DNA of 43,507 nucleotides from JBFWRI01 sp050248995 (GCA_050248995.1 JBFWRI010000017.1:1-43507), one strand, 5' to 3'. Counted from the first letter of the stretch, positions 6,478 to 15,424 are shown. The notes: generated by a model from the letters alone, not told the origin. A program made the numbers and translations.

Positions 6478-7055
6478 AACTTATACCCGACCCGGACGCT
6501 CAGCTGATCAAGGCCTTCGTTGGGTTCGCCCGTATCAAAGCCGTTCAATATCCAGCCGTGCGACAGGTGGGCCCATTGGCCGCTGATGCTCCAGTTGTTG
6601 TCGATGCGATAGCCGATTTCCGGCCCCAGGCGGAACAACACGCGGTTGCCCAGCAGGCGGGTGTTATTGTAATTCGGGTTAGCCGGGCTCATGTCGGTTG
6701 TGCCGTCATGTAGTGCAAGGCCAAAGAAGCCAGCAACAAACCACGTGTCACAAAAGTCGCGGTCCCAATACAGGCCGGTGTAAACATAGTTGGTTTCTCC
6801 GGCAAGGCTGGCGCTGCCGCCCAGCTGGATACGCGGTGTCCAGATATGGCGCAGGTATGCAGGGCCCTTGAAAAGCAGCTCGCCATTGATGGCAAGGCCG
6901 CCTTCGTCATGCTGCAGCCACGGCTGCAACGGCTCGTCAGCATCGACAACGGCAGAGGCCTGCGTGCCGAAGCCAAGCTTGATTTCATCAAGCGACATGT
7001 TGGCGTGTGCAGGCAGCGAAAGCAGAAGGGCGGCGATAAGCGCAATATAACGCAT
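6474..7055 (-). CDS. PagL-like lipid A 3-O-deacylase (acyloxyacyl hydrolase)
   Basis: The ATG at 7055 follows AGAGGA and starts a signal peptide (MRYIALIAALLLSLPAHA). The 193-residue product is an eight-strand-barrel-type outer-membrane protein with alternating strands and a terminal Phe (VRVGYKF). The PagL fingerprint is present: FGLALHDG, LGNRVLFRLGPEIGYR, then WAHLSH with His163 and Ser165 (catalytic His-x-Ser), and NEGLD with Glu180 as candidate third residue. PagL removes the 3-O acyl chain of lipid A, lowering endotoxicity and permeability. Neighbouring polysaccharide genes fit an envelope role. Confidence 0.85.
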   Translation of the reverse strand: MRYIALIAALLLSLPAHANMSLDEIKLGFGTQASAVVDADEPLQPWLQHDEGGLAINGELLFKGPAYLRHIWTPRIQLGGSASLAGETNYVYTGLYWDRDFCDTWFVAGFFGLALHDGTTDMSPANPNYNNTRLLGNRVLFRLGPEIGYRIDNNWSISGQWAHLSHGWILNGFDTGEPNEGLDQLSVRVGYKF

Positions 7056-7103
7056 GAATTTCCTCTCTTGCGGGTTGGCGTGATTATGCGGAAAATCACC
7101 CGC

Positions 7104-8072
7104 ATGACAATCCTTATCACCGGCGCGGCGGGATTTATCGGCTTTCATGTGGCGCAAAAGCTGCTGGATGCCGGGCACGACGTTATCGGTTTAGACAATC
7201 TTAACGCTTACTATAATCCTGCGCTGAAAGAAGCGCGGCTTGCGCAGTTGCAGACGAACCCGCGCTTTCGTTTCTTCAAGGTTGATATTGCCGACCCGAA
7301 CGCAATGGCTGCGGTATTTCGTGGCATGCCATGGCTGCGTACGGTCGTTCATCTTGCTGCGCAGGCGGGCGTGCGCTATGCGCGCGAGAATCCGTATGCC
7401 TATATCGATAGTAACGTCAAAGGCACGACCGTATTGCTGGAACAGGTGTACAATCTGGAAGACGCGCCGCGCATTGTATATGCAAGCAGTTCGTCAGTGT
7501 ATGGCCGCAATACCAAGTTGCCGTTCAGCGAGGAAGATCGCGCCTATAAACCGTCGTCGCTGTATGCTGCCACCAAGCGCGCGACCGAGCTGATTGCTGA
7601 TGCCTATGGTAGCATGTACGACATCGACCTGATCGGCCTGCGCTTCTTCACCGTATACGGCCCGTGGGGCCGCCCCGACATGGCGTATTATGCGTTTACC
7701 GAAAAACTGTACCAGGGTGAACCGCTAACCCTGTTCGATGGCGGGCGCCTAAAACGCGATTTCACCTATATCGACGATATCGTGGCTGGGGTGGTGGCGT
7801 CTGTGAACCTGCCGAAGGCCGAGCCGCTGCATCGCATATATAACCTTGGTAATAACAACCCGACGGTTGTGAACGACTTTGTGAAGATATTGGCCGAACT
7901 TACTGGAAAAATACCCATAATCCATGACGAGCCAGCCCGCAGTGATGAGGTTGAGGCCACCTATGCCGATATCACGCTGGCCCGTCGCGACCTTGGTTTC
8001 GAGCCCCAAACCGACCTGCGCACCGGTCTTAGCCGTTTCGTCGACTGGTACAAGACATGGGCGAAAGTCTGA
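7104..8072 (+). CDS. UDP-glucuronate 4-epimerase family protein (SDR)
   Basis: The start chosen is ATG 7104 (MTILITGAAGFIGFHVA), with GGAAA upstream; an in-frame ATG at 7086 adds six residues. The 322-residue protein is an extended SDR: the Rossmann motif GAAGFIG, LDNLNAYYNPALKEARL (typical of UDP-GlcA epimerases), SSSSVYGRN with the catalytic Ser, YAATK with Tyr and Lys, and RFFTVYGPWGRPDMA. It converts UDP-GlcA to UDP-GalA for capsule or O-antigen. It ends two bases before the start of the glycosyl-1-phosphate transferase gene, which fits a polysaccharide operon. Confidence 0.9.
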   Translation: MTILITGAAGFIGFHVAQKLLDAGHDVIGLDNLNAYYNPALKEARLAQLQTNPRFRFFKVDIADPNAMAAVFRGMPWLRTVVHLAAQAGVRYARENPYAYIDSNVKGTTVLLEQVYNLEDAPRIVYASSSSVYGRNTKLPFSEEDRAYKPSSLYAATKRATELIADAYGSMYDIDLIGLRFFTVYGPWGRPDMAYYAFTEKLYQGEPLTLFDGGRLKRDFTYIDDIVAGVVASVNLPKAEPLHRIYNLGNNNPTVVNDFVKILAELTGKIPIIHDEPARSDEVEATYADITLARRDLGFEPQTDLRTGLSRFVDWYKTWAKV

Positions 8073-8073
8073 C

Positions 8074-9072
8074 ATGCTTGCCGTGCTGACCATCCTGTTC
8101 ATCGGGTCTGCGTTGTTGGCATGGGCCGCTACCGGCGCGGCGTATGCGGCTATGCAGCGGCGTAACATCGTCGCCGCAGTTAACGAACGTTCACACCATA
8201 CAACCCCGGTTACGCTGGGCGGCGGCTGGGGCGTCATAGCGCCAGTACTGTTAGCGTTGGCCTTACTGGTTGTCTTTACGCCGCACGCCCCCACCGCGCT
8301 GCCGTTGGCTGGGGCGATGCTGTTGCTGGTTGCGGTATCGTGGGTCGATGATCTGGGTAACGTCAGCGCCTTGCTGCGCTTCGGCGTGCAGATTGTGGCC
8401 GTTGCTATCGGTTATCAGGCGCTGCCCGAAGGCCAGATTTTGCAGGGCCTTGTCCCGCCGTGGTTGGAAACGGTGCTGGTTGCCGTCGGCTGGTTGTGGT
8501 TCATCAACCTCTATAACTTCATGGACGGCATTGATGGTATTGCGGGCGTTGAAACATTTTCAATCGGCGCCGGCATTGTGGCGATTGCGCTGCTGGTCCT
8601 GCCGCTCGACGGGATGACGCCGGTGCTGGCTGCTGCGGTCTGTGGCGCCGCCGTAGGGTTCCTGAAGTGGAACTGGCATCCGGCGCGTATCTTCATGGGC
8701 GATGTAGGCAGCATTCCGCTGGGATTCCTGCTGGGGTTCCTGCTGCTGTCGGTGGCTGCACAGGGCTATCTGGTCGCTGCGCTTATCCTGCCGCTGTATT
8801 ACCTTGTCGACGCCACATACACCCTGCTGCGCCGCGCCGCCCGCGGCCAGAAGTTCTGGCAGGCCCACCGCGAACACTTCTATCAGATTGCTTGTGGTGG
8901 CCCCGGCCGTGACCATGACCGGGTTGTTATACAGATTGGCATCCTGAATATGGGGCTGGTTGTGTGCGCGGCCGCAGCGCTGAATATCGGTCCGGCCATG
9001 CTGGCCGTGGCGCTGGCACTGGTTATCCTGCTTTGCGTCCGTTTTCAGCAGTTGTCGCAGCGAACTCCCTGA
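8074..9072 (+). CDS. WecA/WbpL-type undecaprenyl-phosphate glycosyl-1-phosphate transferase
   Basis: The 332-residue protein has about ten membrane segments and the MraY/WecA family signatures: NERSHHTTPVTLGGGWG near the N-terminus, SWVDDLGNVS (DD motif), NLYNFMDGIDGIAG (NxxNxxDGIDGLA), FMGDVGSIPLGF and a HREHFYQ loop. Such enzymes transfer a sugar-1-phosphate, often a HexNAc or FucNAc, to undecaprenyl phosphate to start O-antigen or capsule synthesis. It is two bases from the epimerase gene and overlaps the convergent WbpV-like gene by 50 bases. The exact sugar cannot be inferred. Confidence 0.9.
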   Translation: MLAVLTILFIGSALLAWAATGAAYAAMQRRNIVAAVNERSHHTTPVTLGGGWGVIAPVLLALALLVVFTPHAPTALPLAGAMLLLVAVSWVDDLGNVSALLRFGVQIVAVAIGYQALPEGQILQGLVPPWLETVLVAVGWLWFINLYNFMDGIDGIAGVETFSIGAGIVAIALLVLPLDGMTPVLAAAVCGAAVGFLKWNWHPARIFMGDVGSIPLGFLLGFLLLSVAAQGYLVAALILPLYYLVDATYTLLRRAARGQKFWQAHREHFYQIACGGPGRDHDRVVIQIGILNMGLVVCAAAALNIGPAMLAVALALVILLCVRFQQLSQRTP

Positions 9073-9928
9073 TGCCTTCGTGCACCGAATAGCGCGGGCG
9101 CCAGCCCTGCAGGGTGTTGCGTACGATTAACTCCTTGAACAGCCCCGAATAAACCTTGCGCCGCCCGGCCAATTTCAGCATGAACTTCGCTAGAAAGCGC
9201 GGCACCGGCAACAGGATGGCAGTGCGGCCGATCTCGCCAGCCAGCCGCTTGCACAGGTCGCGTGTGCTGATAGGCTGCTCATCGGCGATCTCATGGATAA
9301 AGGTGTTGTCCGGGTGTGCCAGCATATGCCGCACGGCATCCACCAGATTTTCAATGTAGATGTAGTGACGTGGTGCAGTGGCAAATCCTAGCGGCAGAGG
9401 CACGCAGCGCTTGATGGCCCTGAAAAGCTTGGGCAGGTTACCGGGGCAGTGCGGTCCGTAGACCATCGGTGGGCGCACGCAGGTGACACCCACTCCTGAA
9501 ACCTTGGCTAATCCACGTTCGGCCATCAATTTGCTGAGGGCATAGGCATTGCGGCGTCGCGCTATTTCCTCGTCGTGTACCGACGTAATACGGCGTTCGA
9601 TTTCACGCGCGGCAATCGAGCTAAAGAAGATCAGGCGTGGCGGTTTTGGCAGGTCAGCCAGCTTGCGACCCAGCGCCACTGGCAGCTCAGCGTTGGCAGT
9701 ATAGAACTTGGCCGGGTTGGCGTGCTGGTGAGCCAGCCCCGCGCAATGGATAACGACGTCGGCATTATCGTACAGGGTACCGGTCAAATAGTTCGACACC
9801 ACAGTACAGCCGGGCACGCGCCGGCGGGCATAGGCGATAACGTTATGGCCGTCACGCTTGAGTGCCACCGCCAGATGCCAGCCAACATAGCCGCTGGCCC
9901 CCGTAATGGCGATAGTCAGGCCCTGCAT
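9023..9928 (-). CDS. NAD-dependent sugar epimerase/dehydratase, WbpV-like
   Basis: This 301-residue extended SDR protein has GASGYVGWH as nucleotide-binding motif, DVVIHCAGLAHQ, IFFSSIAA with catalytic Ser, YALSK with Tyr/Lys and RPPMVYGPHCPGN. The C-terminal half carries the substrate domain (IYIENLVDAVRHML). Proteins of this type, including Pseudomonas WbpV, are often encoded with a WbpL-type transferase. Here the partner is convergent rather than co-directional, and the 3' ends overlap by 50 bases. It probably makes a nucleotide sugar for the same polysaccharide. Confidence 0.85.
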   Translation of the reverse strand: MQGLTIAITGASGYVGWHLAVALKRDGHNVIAYARRRVPGCTVVSNYLTGTLYDNADVVIHCAGLAHQHANPAKFYTANAELPVALGRKLADLPKPPRLIFFSSIAAREIERRITSVHDEEIARRRNAYALSKLMAERGLAKVSGVGVTCVRPPMVYGPHCPGNLPKLFRAIKRCVPLPLGFATAPRHYIYIENLVDAVRHMLAHPDNTFIHEIADEQPISTRDLCKRLAGEIGRTAILLPVPRFLAKFMLKLAGRRKVYSGLFKELIVRNTLQGWRPRYSVHEGIREFAATTAENGRKAG

Positions 9929-9935
9929 GGCCGGC

Positions 9936-10451
9936 CTATGGCTGCTTCGCCTTGTCCGACGTCAGCGGAACGGGGGCGTCGGGTGTCGGCATGGTGCGCG
10001 GTTTAGGATAATCAGGAGCCATAGATGCGGGCACGCCCAGCTCTTTGGGTTTTGATGTTGCGGTTGGGGCTACTGCGGGCGATGTCGCTGGGGGCGGGGC
10101 GGAAACAGGGGGCAGGGCCGGCGCCTGTTCGACCGGGGCAGCGGCCGGGGCCGGTGGTGCTGTGTCTGTGGCGGGTGCTACGGCTGGTCCTGGTATCGAC
10201 GCTGGTACAGCATCTTCATCCGGTATTTTTTCTGGCTCCAGCGCTACGACCGGGCCCAGATTGGGCTGCGGCGCGGCAAAGCAGGAAATTTCACCAAGGG
10301 TCTGATAGCAGAAACGGGCGGCCTCGGCTGATTTCTGGTAGATGGGATCGCGGTCCGGGCCGGCCATCGCGCATTGCCCAAGGGTGCCGCCTAACGACGC
10401 AAGGCTGAGCGCGGTGGATAACATCATCGTACGCGGAAAGTAATATTTCAT
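9936..10451 (-). CDS. Pro/Ala-rich secreted or lipoprotein-like hypothetical protein
   Basis: Starting from ATG 10451 the product is 171 residues. The N-terminus is signal-like (MKYYFPRTMMLSTALSLASLGGTLGQC), with a Cys that may be a lipidation site, though the residues before it are a poor lipobox. A short conserved-looking part follows (ARFCYQTLGEISCFAAPQ), resembling the CYxTLGxxxCY stretch of alphaproteobacterial envelope lipoproteins. The rest is a Pro/Ala/Val linker (residues 60-170), which would be disordered and could span periplasm or peptidoglycan. It lies just upstream of the WbpV-like gene on the same strand, seven bases away. Confidence 0.7.
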   Translation of the reverse strand: MKYYFPRTMMLSTALSLASLGGTLGQCAMAGPDRDPIYQKSAEAARFCYQTLGEISCFAAPQPNLGPVVALEPEKIPDEDAVPASIPGPAVAPATDTAPPAPAAAPVEQAPALPPVSAPPPATSPAVAPTATSKPKELGVPASMAPDYPKPRTMPTPDAPVPLTSDKAKQP

Positions 10452-10502
10452 ACGCAAAGAATACTATGTTTTTTATCCCATACCAGACCTATATTTCGTC
10501 GT

Positions 10503-11291
10503 ATGGACCTTTTAAACCGCGCACTTATCGAAGTTACGGGTGCGGATCGCATTGCGATGCTGCAAAAACTTGTTACGCAGGATCTGTTGGTTGATGCTCC
10601 CGCGCATTATACCCTGCTGCTGACGCCACAGGGCCGCTATGCGTTCGATTTCTTTGTTGTTCTGGGATGGGGTGGGAATTCAATATTCCTGGATGTGCCA
10701 GCCTTGCAGGCTGATGGGCTGGCAGCAACACTGGGTAAATACAAACTGCGCAGCGATTTTGTAATGAAGCGCGTAGCCCCGGCAGCGCTGGAGATCAGTC
10801 TAGACCGGCCGGCTGGCAAGCTGTTGCTGACCTATCCCGATCCCCGGCACCCAGCTTTGGGGTGGCGTACATGGCGTGCTGGTGAACGGTTTTCAGACAG
10901 TGCACCCCCTGCCGCCTATAAAAAATTGCTGACCGAGTGTTGCATTATTGAACCATCCCTTGAACTGACTCCGCACGACTTGCCGTTGGAGTTCGGACTT
11001 GATAACGCACATGCGATCAGCTTTGCCAAAGGCTGTTATGTAGGGCAGGAGTTGACTGCGCGCACGCATCATAAGGGCTTGGTAAAGCACAGGATTTTGC
11101 TTGTTTCCGATGACCGCCTGCATGCGCGCGATACGCCCGTTGCCAACACTGACGGTGCAGTGATCGGTGCTGTTGTGCGCAGCGACCCACCCCTTGCTCT
11201 TGTGCGTGTTGGTAAGTCGGCGCCTGTGGATGGTCATGTGATTATCAGTGGACAGCTTGTGCCGACTCAATCGACTTTAACAACTCCTTAG
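10503..11291 (+). CDS. ygfZ: YgfZ/GcvT-domain folate-binding protein
   Basis: The 262-residue product has the YgfZ fold and its signature KGCYVGQE (residues 176-183, with the conserved Cys178), followed by LTARTHHKGLVKHR. The N-terminus VTGADRIAMLQKLVTQDL and TPQGRYAFDFFVV match the first GcvT-like domain. YgfZ uses tetrahydrofolate and helps maintain or repair some iron-sulfur enzymes such as MiaB. It is divergent from the Pro-rich gene across about 50 bases. erpA, another Fe-S maturation gene, lies far away at 35758. Confidence 0.93.
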   Translation: MDLLNRALIEVTGADRIAMLQKLVTQDLLVDAPAHYTLLLTPQGRYAFDFFVVLGWGGNSIFLDVPALQADGLAATLGKYKLRSDFVMKRVAPAALEISLDRPAGKLLLTYPDPRHPALGWRTWRAGERFSDSAPPAAYKKLLTECCIIEPSLELTPHDLPLEFGLDNAHAISFAKGCYVGQELTARTHHKGLVKHRILLVSDDRLHARDTPVANTDGAVIGAVVRSDPPLALVRVGKSAPVDGHVIISGQLVPTQSTLTTP

Positions 11292-11343
11292 GCATTTTCG
11301 GCGAAAGTCGGAAGCTGTCTAACCAAACCAAGAGGAGACAACC

Positions 11344-11448
11344 ATGGCTGCTAAAAAGAAAGCTGCAAAGAAACCGGCTAAAAAGACGGTGAAGAAGGCT
11401 GCTGCTAAGAAGACCGTTAAGAAGGTCGCCAAGAAGAAAAAGAAGTAA
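11344..11448 (+). CDS. 34-residue Lys/Ala-rich histone-H1-like protein
   Basis: ATG 11344 follows AGAGGAGACAACC, a strong ribosome-binding site, and the frame ends at TAA 11446-11448. The product consists almost only of Lys, Ala, Val, Thr and Pro, in (A/V)KK and PAKKTVKK repeats like those of eukaryotic histone H1 tails and bacterial Hc1/AlgP-type proteins. A canonical terminator follows 16 bases later, so it is a complete small transcription unit. DNA compaction or RNA binding is likely from composition only. It is too short for most gene callers. Confidence 0.85.
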   Translation: MAAKKKAAKKPAKKTVKKAAAKKTVKKVAKKKKK

Positions 11449-11464
11449 GCTTTAAGCTATTCAA

Positions 11465-11497
11465 AACGGCCCGCCATTTTGGCGGGCCGTTTTTTTT
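11465..11497 (+). terminator. Rho-independent terminator after the H1-like gene
   Basis: AACGGCCCGCC (11465-11475) pairs perfectly with GGCGGGCCGTT (11481-11491) around an ATTTT loop, followed by an unbroken T run to 11497. The stem is GC-rich. The left arm is preceded by As, so it may also work for the convergent gene ending at 11514. Confidence 0.95.
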
Positions 11498-11513
11498 ATG
11501 CGCATGATTTCAT

Positions 11514-13007
11514 CTAGGTGGGTGCGCGGTTAAGGTACGCTTCAATCCACATCTTATGCAATGCAAGCCATGTTGGAAGTTCGGTCGTGTAAAACAGAAG
11601 CAGCACGTAAACAGTGAGAACGACGAGAATGCCTAGAAAAGCCAATGGACTGAAGAAAGGTGGTCGCAGGCCACTCTGGTTCAACCGCTTTTCAAGCATG
11701 CGTTTCATCCACCAGCGCTGGAATATAACAAAACCGGCGGCTAGCAGGACGGGAAAGCCAAGATCGATCTGCTCCAGCGTGACCGGTCCCGTAATAAGCA
11801 GGTTACGGATTCCGCTATGCAGGTAGAAAAAGCTGGCCAGTATGGCAGCGCTAATGCCGATGCCGAAGGCCTGCCACCGCAGGTCGCGTGTGCTTGTGTG
11901 AAGTTTGTGGCCTGCCTGCTGCAACAGACGGTCGGCTGCATTCTTGCTGAGGCCGGCGGGATAGAATTTCATCAGGTCGGCAACCTTTCCACGCCGCGCA
12001 CGAATAACCTGTGCTTCATGAAATATACGCAGGGCGGGCAGGGTGTTTTGCTGTTCAGCTTGTTCAATCTGCTTATCAAGGAAATCGGGCAGTTCAAGAA
12101 TAGCGCCCTTTAGGCCCAGCAACTGAGCCGTGTGCTTGCTGCCATTGATATCAAGCTGTGTCGTGGCAAACGGCAGAGTGGCGGTATACGGGATGCGAGG
12201 TGGGCCCTGCAGGTTGTCCTCATCGATATCGCCACGTTTGATGGTAGCATGGCCACGGGCCAGGCGATCAAGGCCGGCGCGGTCAACTGAGCGGCGCAGG
12301 GGTGTCGGCAGGTCGGTGCCGTCGGTGGCCCAGGCAAAGCGGGCGTCGGCATACAGCTTCAATGCGTAAACCGTGGCTTTCTGGCCCTGCCCGCGGCAGG
12401 TGGGGCATTGGCGGCTACCATTACCGTTGCAGGCGGTGCAGCGCGTCATCAGGGTGCCGTTGCATTCGGGGCAGGGCGGCGTGCCCGGATCGTTCGACCC
12501 CCCCGGGGCGCGCGGGTCTTTCCCGGTGTTCTGGCAGAACTGGCACGGCATCTGGCCGGTGCCGCGGCAGGAGCTGCAAGTTACCGCGCCGTTGCCGGTA
12601 CAGGCTGGGCAAGTTTCCTGAATGTTGAAAAGGCGGGTTTGCTGGTCAAGGCGGATAGCCTTCTGGTCAAGACCCCAGCCTTCGCCGGGCATGGTGCGCA
12701 GCTCGTCGATGGCATCCACCCACCAGCGGCTGGGATATCCTTCGCGTCCTGCTTTGTCACGCAGGGCTTCCATACCGGCCAGCGGCTCGCTGGGCATCGA
12801 TTTCATTTCCTGCGGTGTGGCGACGCCCAGTTCCCACCGTGGTGTGAGTGTTAGCTCGGCCCGTATAGTGTAAATCGACTCGTCGGTGCGCAGCACGTTG
12901 ATGGCTGCCGGGTCGATACCGTTGCCTTCCGCCAGCGTGCGCAGGCGGCTTAAAGCCTTGTCGGTTAAAGGCGTGGCAGATAAGGGCGTGGCGGATGTTT
13001 CGGCCAT
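11514..13007 (-). CDS. DnaJ-type zinc-finger membrane protein without J domain
   Basis: The 497-residue protein has a soluble N-terminal domain (about 1-130), then six CxxC motifs in a Gly-rich block (residues 133-204: CPACTGNG, CSSCRGTG, CQFCQNTG, CPECNGTL, CTACNGNG, CPTCRGQG), like the cysteine-rich zinc domain of DnaJ but with two extra knuckles. There is no HPD J domain. After a middle domain (210-370) come three hydrophobic segments near 380-395, 420-440 and 462-485, so it is membrane anchored at the C-terminus. It may hold unfolded clients or act as a redox/zinc scaffold at the membrane. It lies 100 bases downstream of the Ala-rich membrane protein gene on the same strand. Confidence 0.75.
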   Translation of the reverse strand: MAETSATPLSATPLTDKALSRLRTLAEGNGIDPAAINVLRTDESIYTIRAELTLTPRWELGVATPQEMKSMPSEPLAGMEALRDKAGREGYPSRWWVDAIDELRTMPGEGWGLDQKAIRLDQQTRLFNIQETCPACTGNGAVTCSSCRGTGQMPCQFCQNTGKDPRAPGGSNDPGTPPCPECNGTLMTRCTACNGNGSRQCPTCRGQGQKATVYALKLYADARFAWATDGTDLPTPLRRSVDRAGLDRLARGHATIKRGDIDEDNLQGPPRIPYTATLPFATTQLDINGSKHTAQLLGLKGAILELPDFLDKQIEQAEQQNTLPALRIFHEAQVIRARRGKVADLMKFYPAGLSKNAADRLLQQAGHKLHTSTRDLRWQAFGIGISAAILASFFYLHSGIRNLLITGPVTLEQIDLGFPVLLAAGFVIFQRWWMKRMLEKRLNQSGLRPPFFSPLAFLGILVVLTVYVLLLFYTTELPTWLALHKMWIEAYLNRAPT

Positions 13008-13107
13008 GCCATCAGAATAAAGCTTTTCGAGCTTATGGCAATCGTTCTGGCTGCTTTATCGGGGCCGCGCCGGTTGCCATTCTTCAGCCCGTTCGCCTTA
13101 CGCGGGT

Positions 13108-15246
13108 TTAGGCTGCATCCAGCTGTGCGATACCTGTGCCGCTTTGCGGGCCCTGCACGGCAACCGAGCGATCGCCGGGCGTCAACTCGGCTTCATCGTT
13201 CGCCACGTCAGCGCCTTTCGGCTTTGCACCCTGCATTGTGGCCATCACAGCTTCAACGGCCACCCGTACATCGGGGTTGCTGCCGCAGCAGTGTGCCAGT
13301 GCAAGGTTCAGGGCTTGCATACGCAGTTCAGCTTCGCGTGCGGCAGGCAGCTTACCGGTTGCCGCCGTACCGTCGGTCTGCGCATTAGGTTCCGCTGCGT
13401 CGCTGTCGTTCGCGACATCTGGCGTACGGGCTAGTTCGATGCTGATCAGGTGCTTGGCGACGTTATCGGCCGTGGTTAGTACTTTCTGCAGTGCATCGGC
13501 CTGCCCGTCGGTGATCTGCATCGCATTACTGCCAGCCAGCGCGCCTGCAATCTGGGCTGCCAGTTCAGGGTCGGGCGTTTCTTCGCCATTCATGTACTTA
13601 GCGGCCAGTTCCGTTTGTGCACGCAGAGTGATGATCTGGTGCACGGCCAGCGTATCTTCGCCGGTCTGGGCGATGATATCCAATGCTTCGGCGTCGGCGC
13701 GTGCCGCAGCAAGGTTGGCTTCGGCAGCGCGCTGGCTTGATTCAGCGATGCGTTCGTTGGCGTCGGCCGCAGCCAGCGCCGCCGCATTCTGGGCATCGCT
13801 TGATGCACGCAGGGTCGCGGCTTCGCTGGCGGCTTTTTCGGCTAGGCTCTTCGCAATCGCAGCTTCGGCGGCAGCGGCGCGTTCGCGGATGCCGGCTTCA
13901 ATCGACTGCCGTGTGGCTTCGATCCGGCGTTCAGCCAGATCGCCGGCGGCACCCGCATAAGCCTTCTTGGCTTCGTCCTGCATGCCGCGCACGAACGTCA
14001 GATAGATCGACTCGCCAGCCTTGGCGGCCGCGTCACTGATCACGCTGTCATCCACCTGTGCCTCGGCTCCGGCCAGCATCTCCTTGATGCGGGTTTCGGC
14101 ATAGGCCATCGCGTTGGTGCGCGCTGCGGCCATGATCTGCTTGTTGGCAAGGTTCTTGCCCAGCAGGTTGGCGCACACGGTGCCACCCAGAAGCGATAGC
14201 AAGGCCACGGTGACGTGCGCTGCGATGTACTCGCCTTCGGCGCGCTGATAGGCTGGCGAATCCTTGAGGGCCATGCCCAGTGCGGCTGAAGCTTCGTTCA
14301 GCTGGCTTTTGGCGGCTGTCAGCGCTTCGGCCAGTTCAGGGCGTGCTGCGATTAGATCTGGGTAGATACGCTCCAGATAATCGTTAGCAGGACCGGCGCG
14401 ACTGGCGCCCAGGAAGCCCGGCATGCCGCGTGTTGCTTCTTCGATGTTGGCAGCGTTAGCGTCAGCAGCAGCTTGGGCTTGTTCAACCAGCGCCTTGGCC
14501 AGTGTGTATTCCTGGCCGCTTTCGCCCATGGCGCGTATATCGGCGGGGCTCAGCTGCGAAAGGGCGCGGCTGATATAATCGTAGTCGCCGCTCTCAAGCG
14601 CACTTTGGAACTCTGTGCCAAAGCCAAGGCTTTCCAGTGCACCGTTGTGTGCCGCCATAAAGGCCGACGCGACAATGATGCTGGCAGCAATGCCGCTAAG
14701 GCTGTACTTAACAGGCGCCGGCGTGCCTTTAACCGCATACGGCAGCAGTGCAAGAGATGTTGCCACAAGACTCAGCGTCACGGCTGATGTTTGGGCGTTG
14801 GTTGACAGGTTCAGACCTAGCAGGTCACCGGCCAGCGAGCCTTCAACCGGTGCATCAGGGTCAATGCCTGCCCAGCCTTGTAGGCCACTAGCGACCTGCG
14901 ACATCACTGGCAGGCCGGCGTTGATATCCATATACGCAGCGCCCAGCATGCCGCCAAGCGTTGCCACCGTGATAAGGTGGTTTGCGCCGGTGGCTTTTTT
15001 GTATTCGGCCACGACCTTCTTTTCCAGCCACGAAGAAACCTGGGCGCGGTCGTCAAGATTCACTTTCCCTGCGTAAACTGCTTCATCAATCTCGGGGATA
15101 GGTTTCAGTGCGTCGCCAACAGCACCAGCAAGGTTACCAACAACACGGCGGGCGGCCTTTGCAACGCCGCGAATGGCTGAGGGGCGGGGCTGTTCAGCGC
15201 CGGTGATTTCGAAATCTGCATCGATGGTTTGATCTTGGGTGGTCAT
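13108..15246 (-). CDS. Large Ala-rich membrane and coiled-coil protein of unknown function
   Basis: The start at ATG 15246 is supported by AGGGGGAA upstream; the longer frame from 15312 is not needed. The 712-residue product has four hydrophobic segments (HLITVATLGGMLGAAYM near 93, SAVTLSLVATSLALL near 155, SGIAASIIVASAFMA near 190, VTVALLSLLGGTVCANLLG near 340). A long Ala/Glu/Arg/Ser-rich helical region (about 375-545), probably a coiled coil, follows, then an acidic disordered tail. I do not recognise the family. It is divergent from the gene at 15425 and upstream of the DnaJ-zinc-finger gene, with which it may form a unit. A membrane scaffold is the most one can infer. Confidence 0.7.
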   Translation of the reverse strand: MTTQDQTIDADFEITGAEQPRPSAIRGVAKAARRVVGNLAGAVGDALKPIPEIDEAVYAGKVNLDDRAQVSSWLEKKVVAEYKKATGANHLITVATLGGMLGAAYMDINAGLPVMSQVASGLQGWAGIDPDAPVEGSLAGDLLGLNLSTNAQTSAVTLSLVATSLALLPYAVKGTPAPVKYSLSGIAASIIVASAFMAAHNGALESLGFGTEFQSALESGDYDYISRALSQLSPADIRAMGESGQEYTLAKALVEQAQAAADANAANIEEATRGMPGFLGASRAGPANDYLERIYPDLIAARPELAEALTAAKSQLNEASAALGMALKDSPAYQRAEGEYIAAHVTVALLSLLGGTVCANLLGKNLANKQIMAAARTNAMAYAETRIKEMLAGAEAQVDDSVISDAAAKAGESIYLTFVRGMQDEAKKAYAGAAGDLAERRIEATRQSIEAGIRERAAAAEAAIAKSLAEKAASEAATLRASSDAQNAAALAAADANERIAESSQRAAEANLAAARADAEALDIIAQTGEDTLAVHQIITLRAQTELAAKYMNGEETPDPELAAQIAGALAGSNAMQITDGQADALQKVLTTADNVAKHLISIELARTPDVANDSDAAEPNAQTDGTAATGKLPAAREAELRMQALNLALAHCCGSNPDVRVAVEAVMATMQGAKPKGADVANDEAELTPGDRSVAVQGPQSGTGIAQLDAA

Positions 15247-15424
15247 TGTTGTTCCCCCTGAACGTGAAAAGCACGCAGCCAAACGGTATCGTGGATAATT
15301 AGTTAATGTCAAAACCGCTAAATACTTTCATGCGTGCACCCCAAGGCCGGGCACATTTCAATTACTTTCATCCACCCGGGTTAGGCTGGTTTCAGTCAGT
15401 CATAGTCCTAGGTGGTTTTAACCC

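Noticed and set aside
13136..13960. Long plus-strand frame (274 codons) in the Ala-rich gene
   Set aside because: It is antisense to the 712-residue protein gene, Ala/Ser-rich through mirror codon bias, with no ribosome-binding site or recognisable domain.
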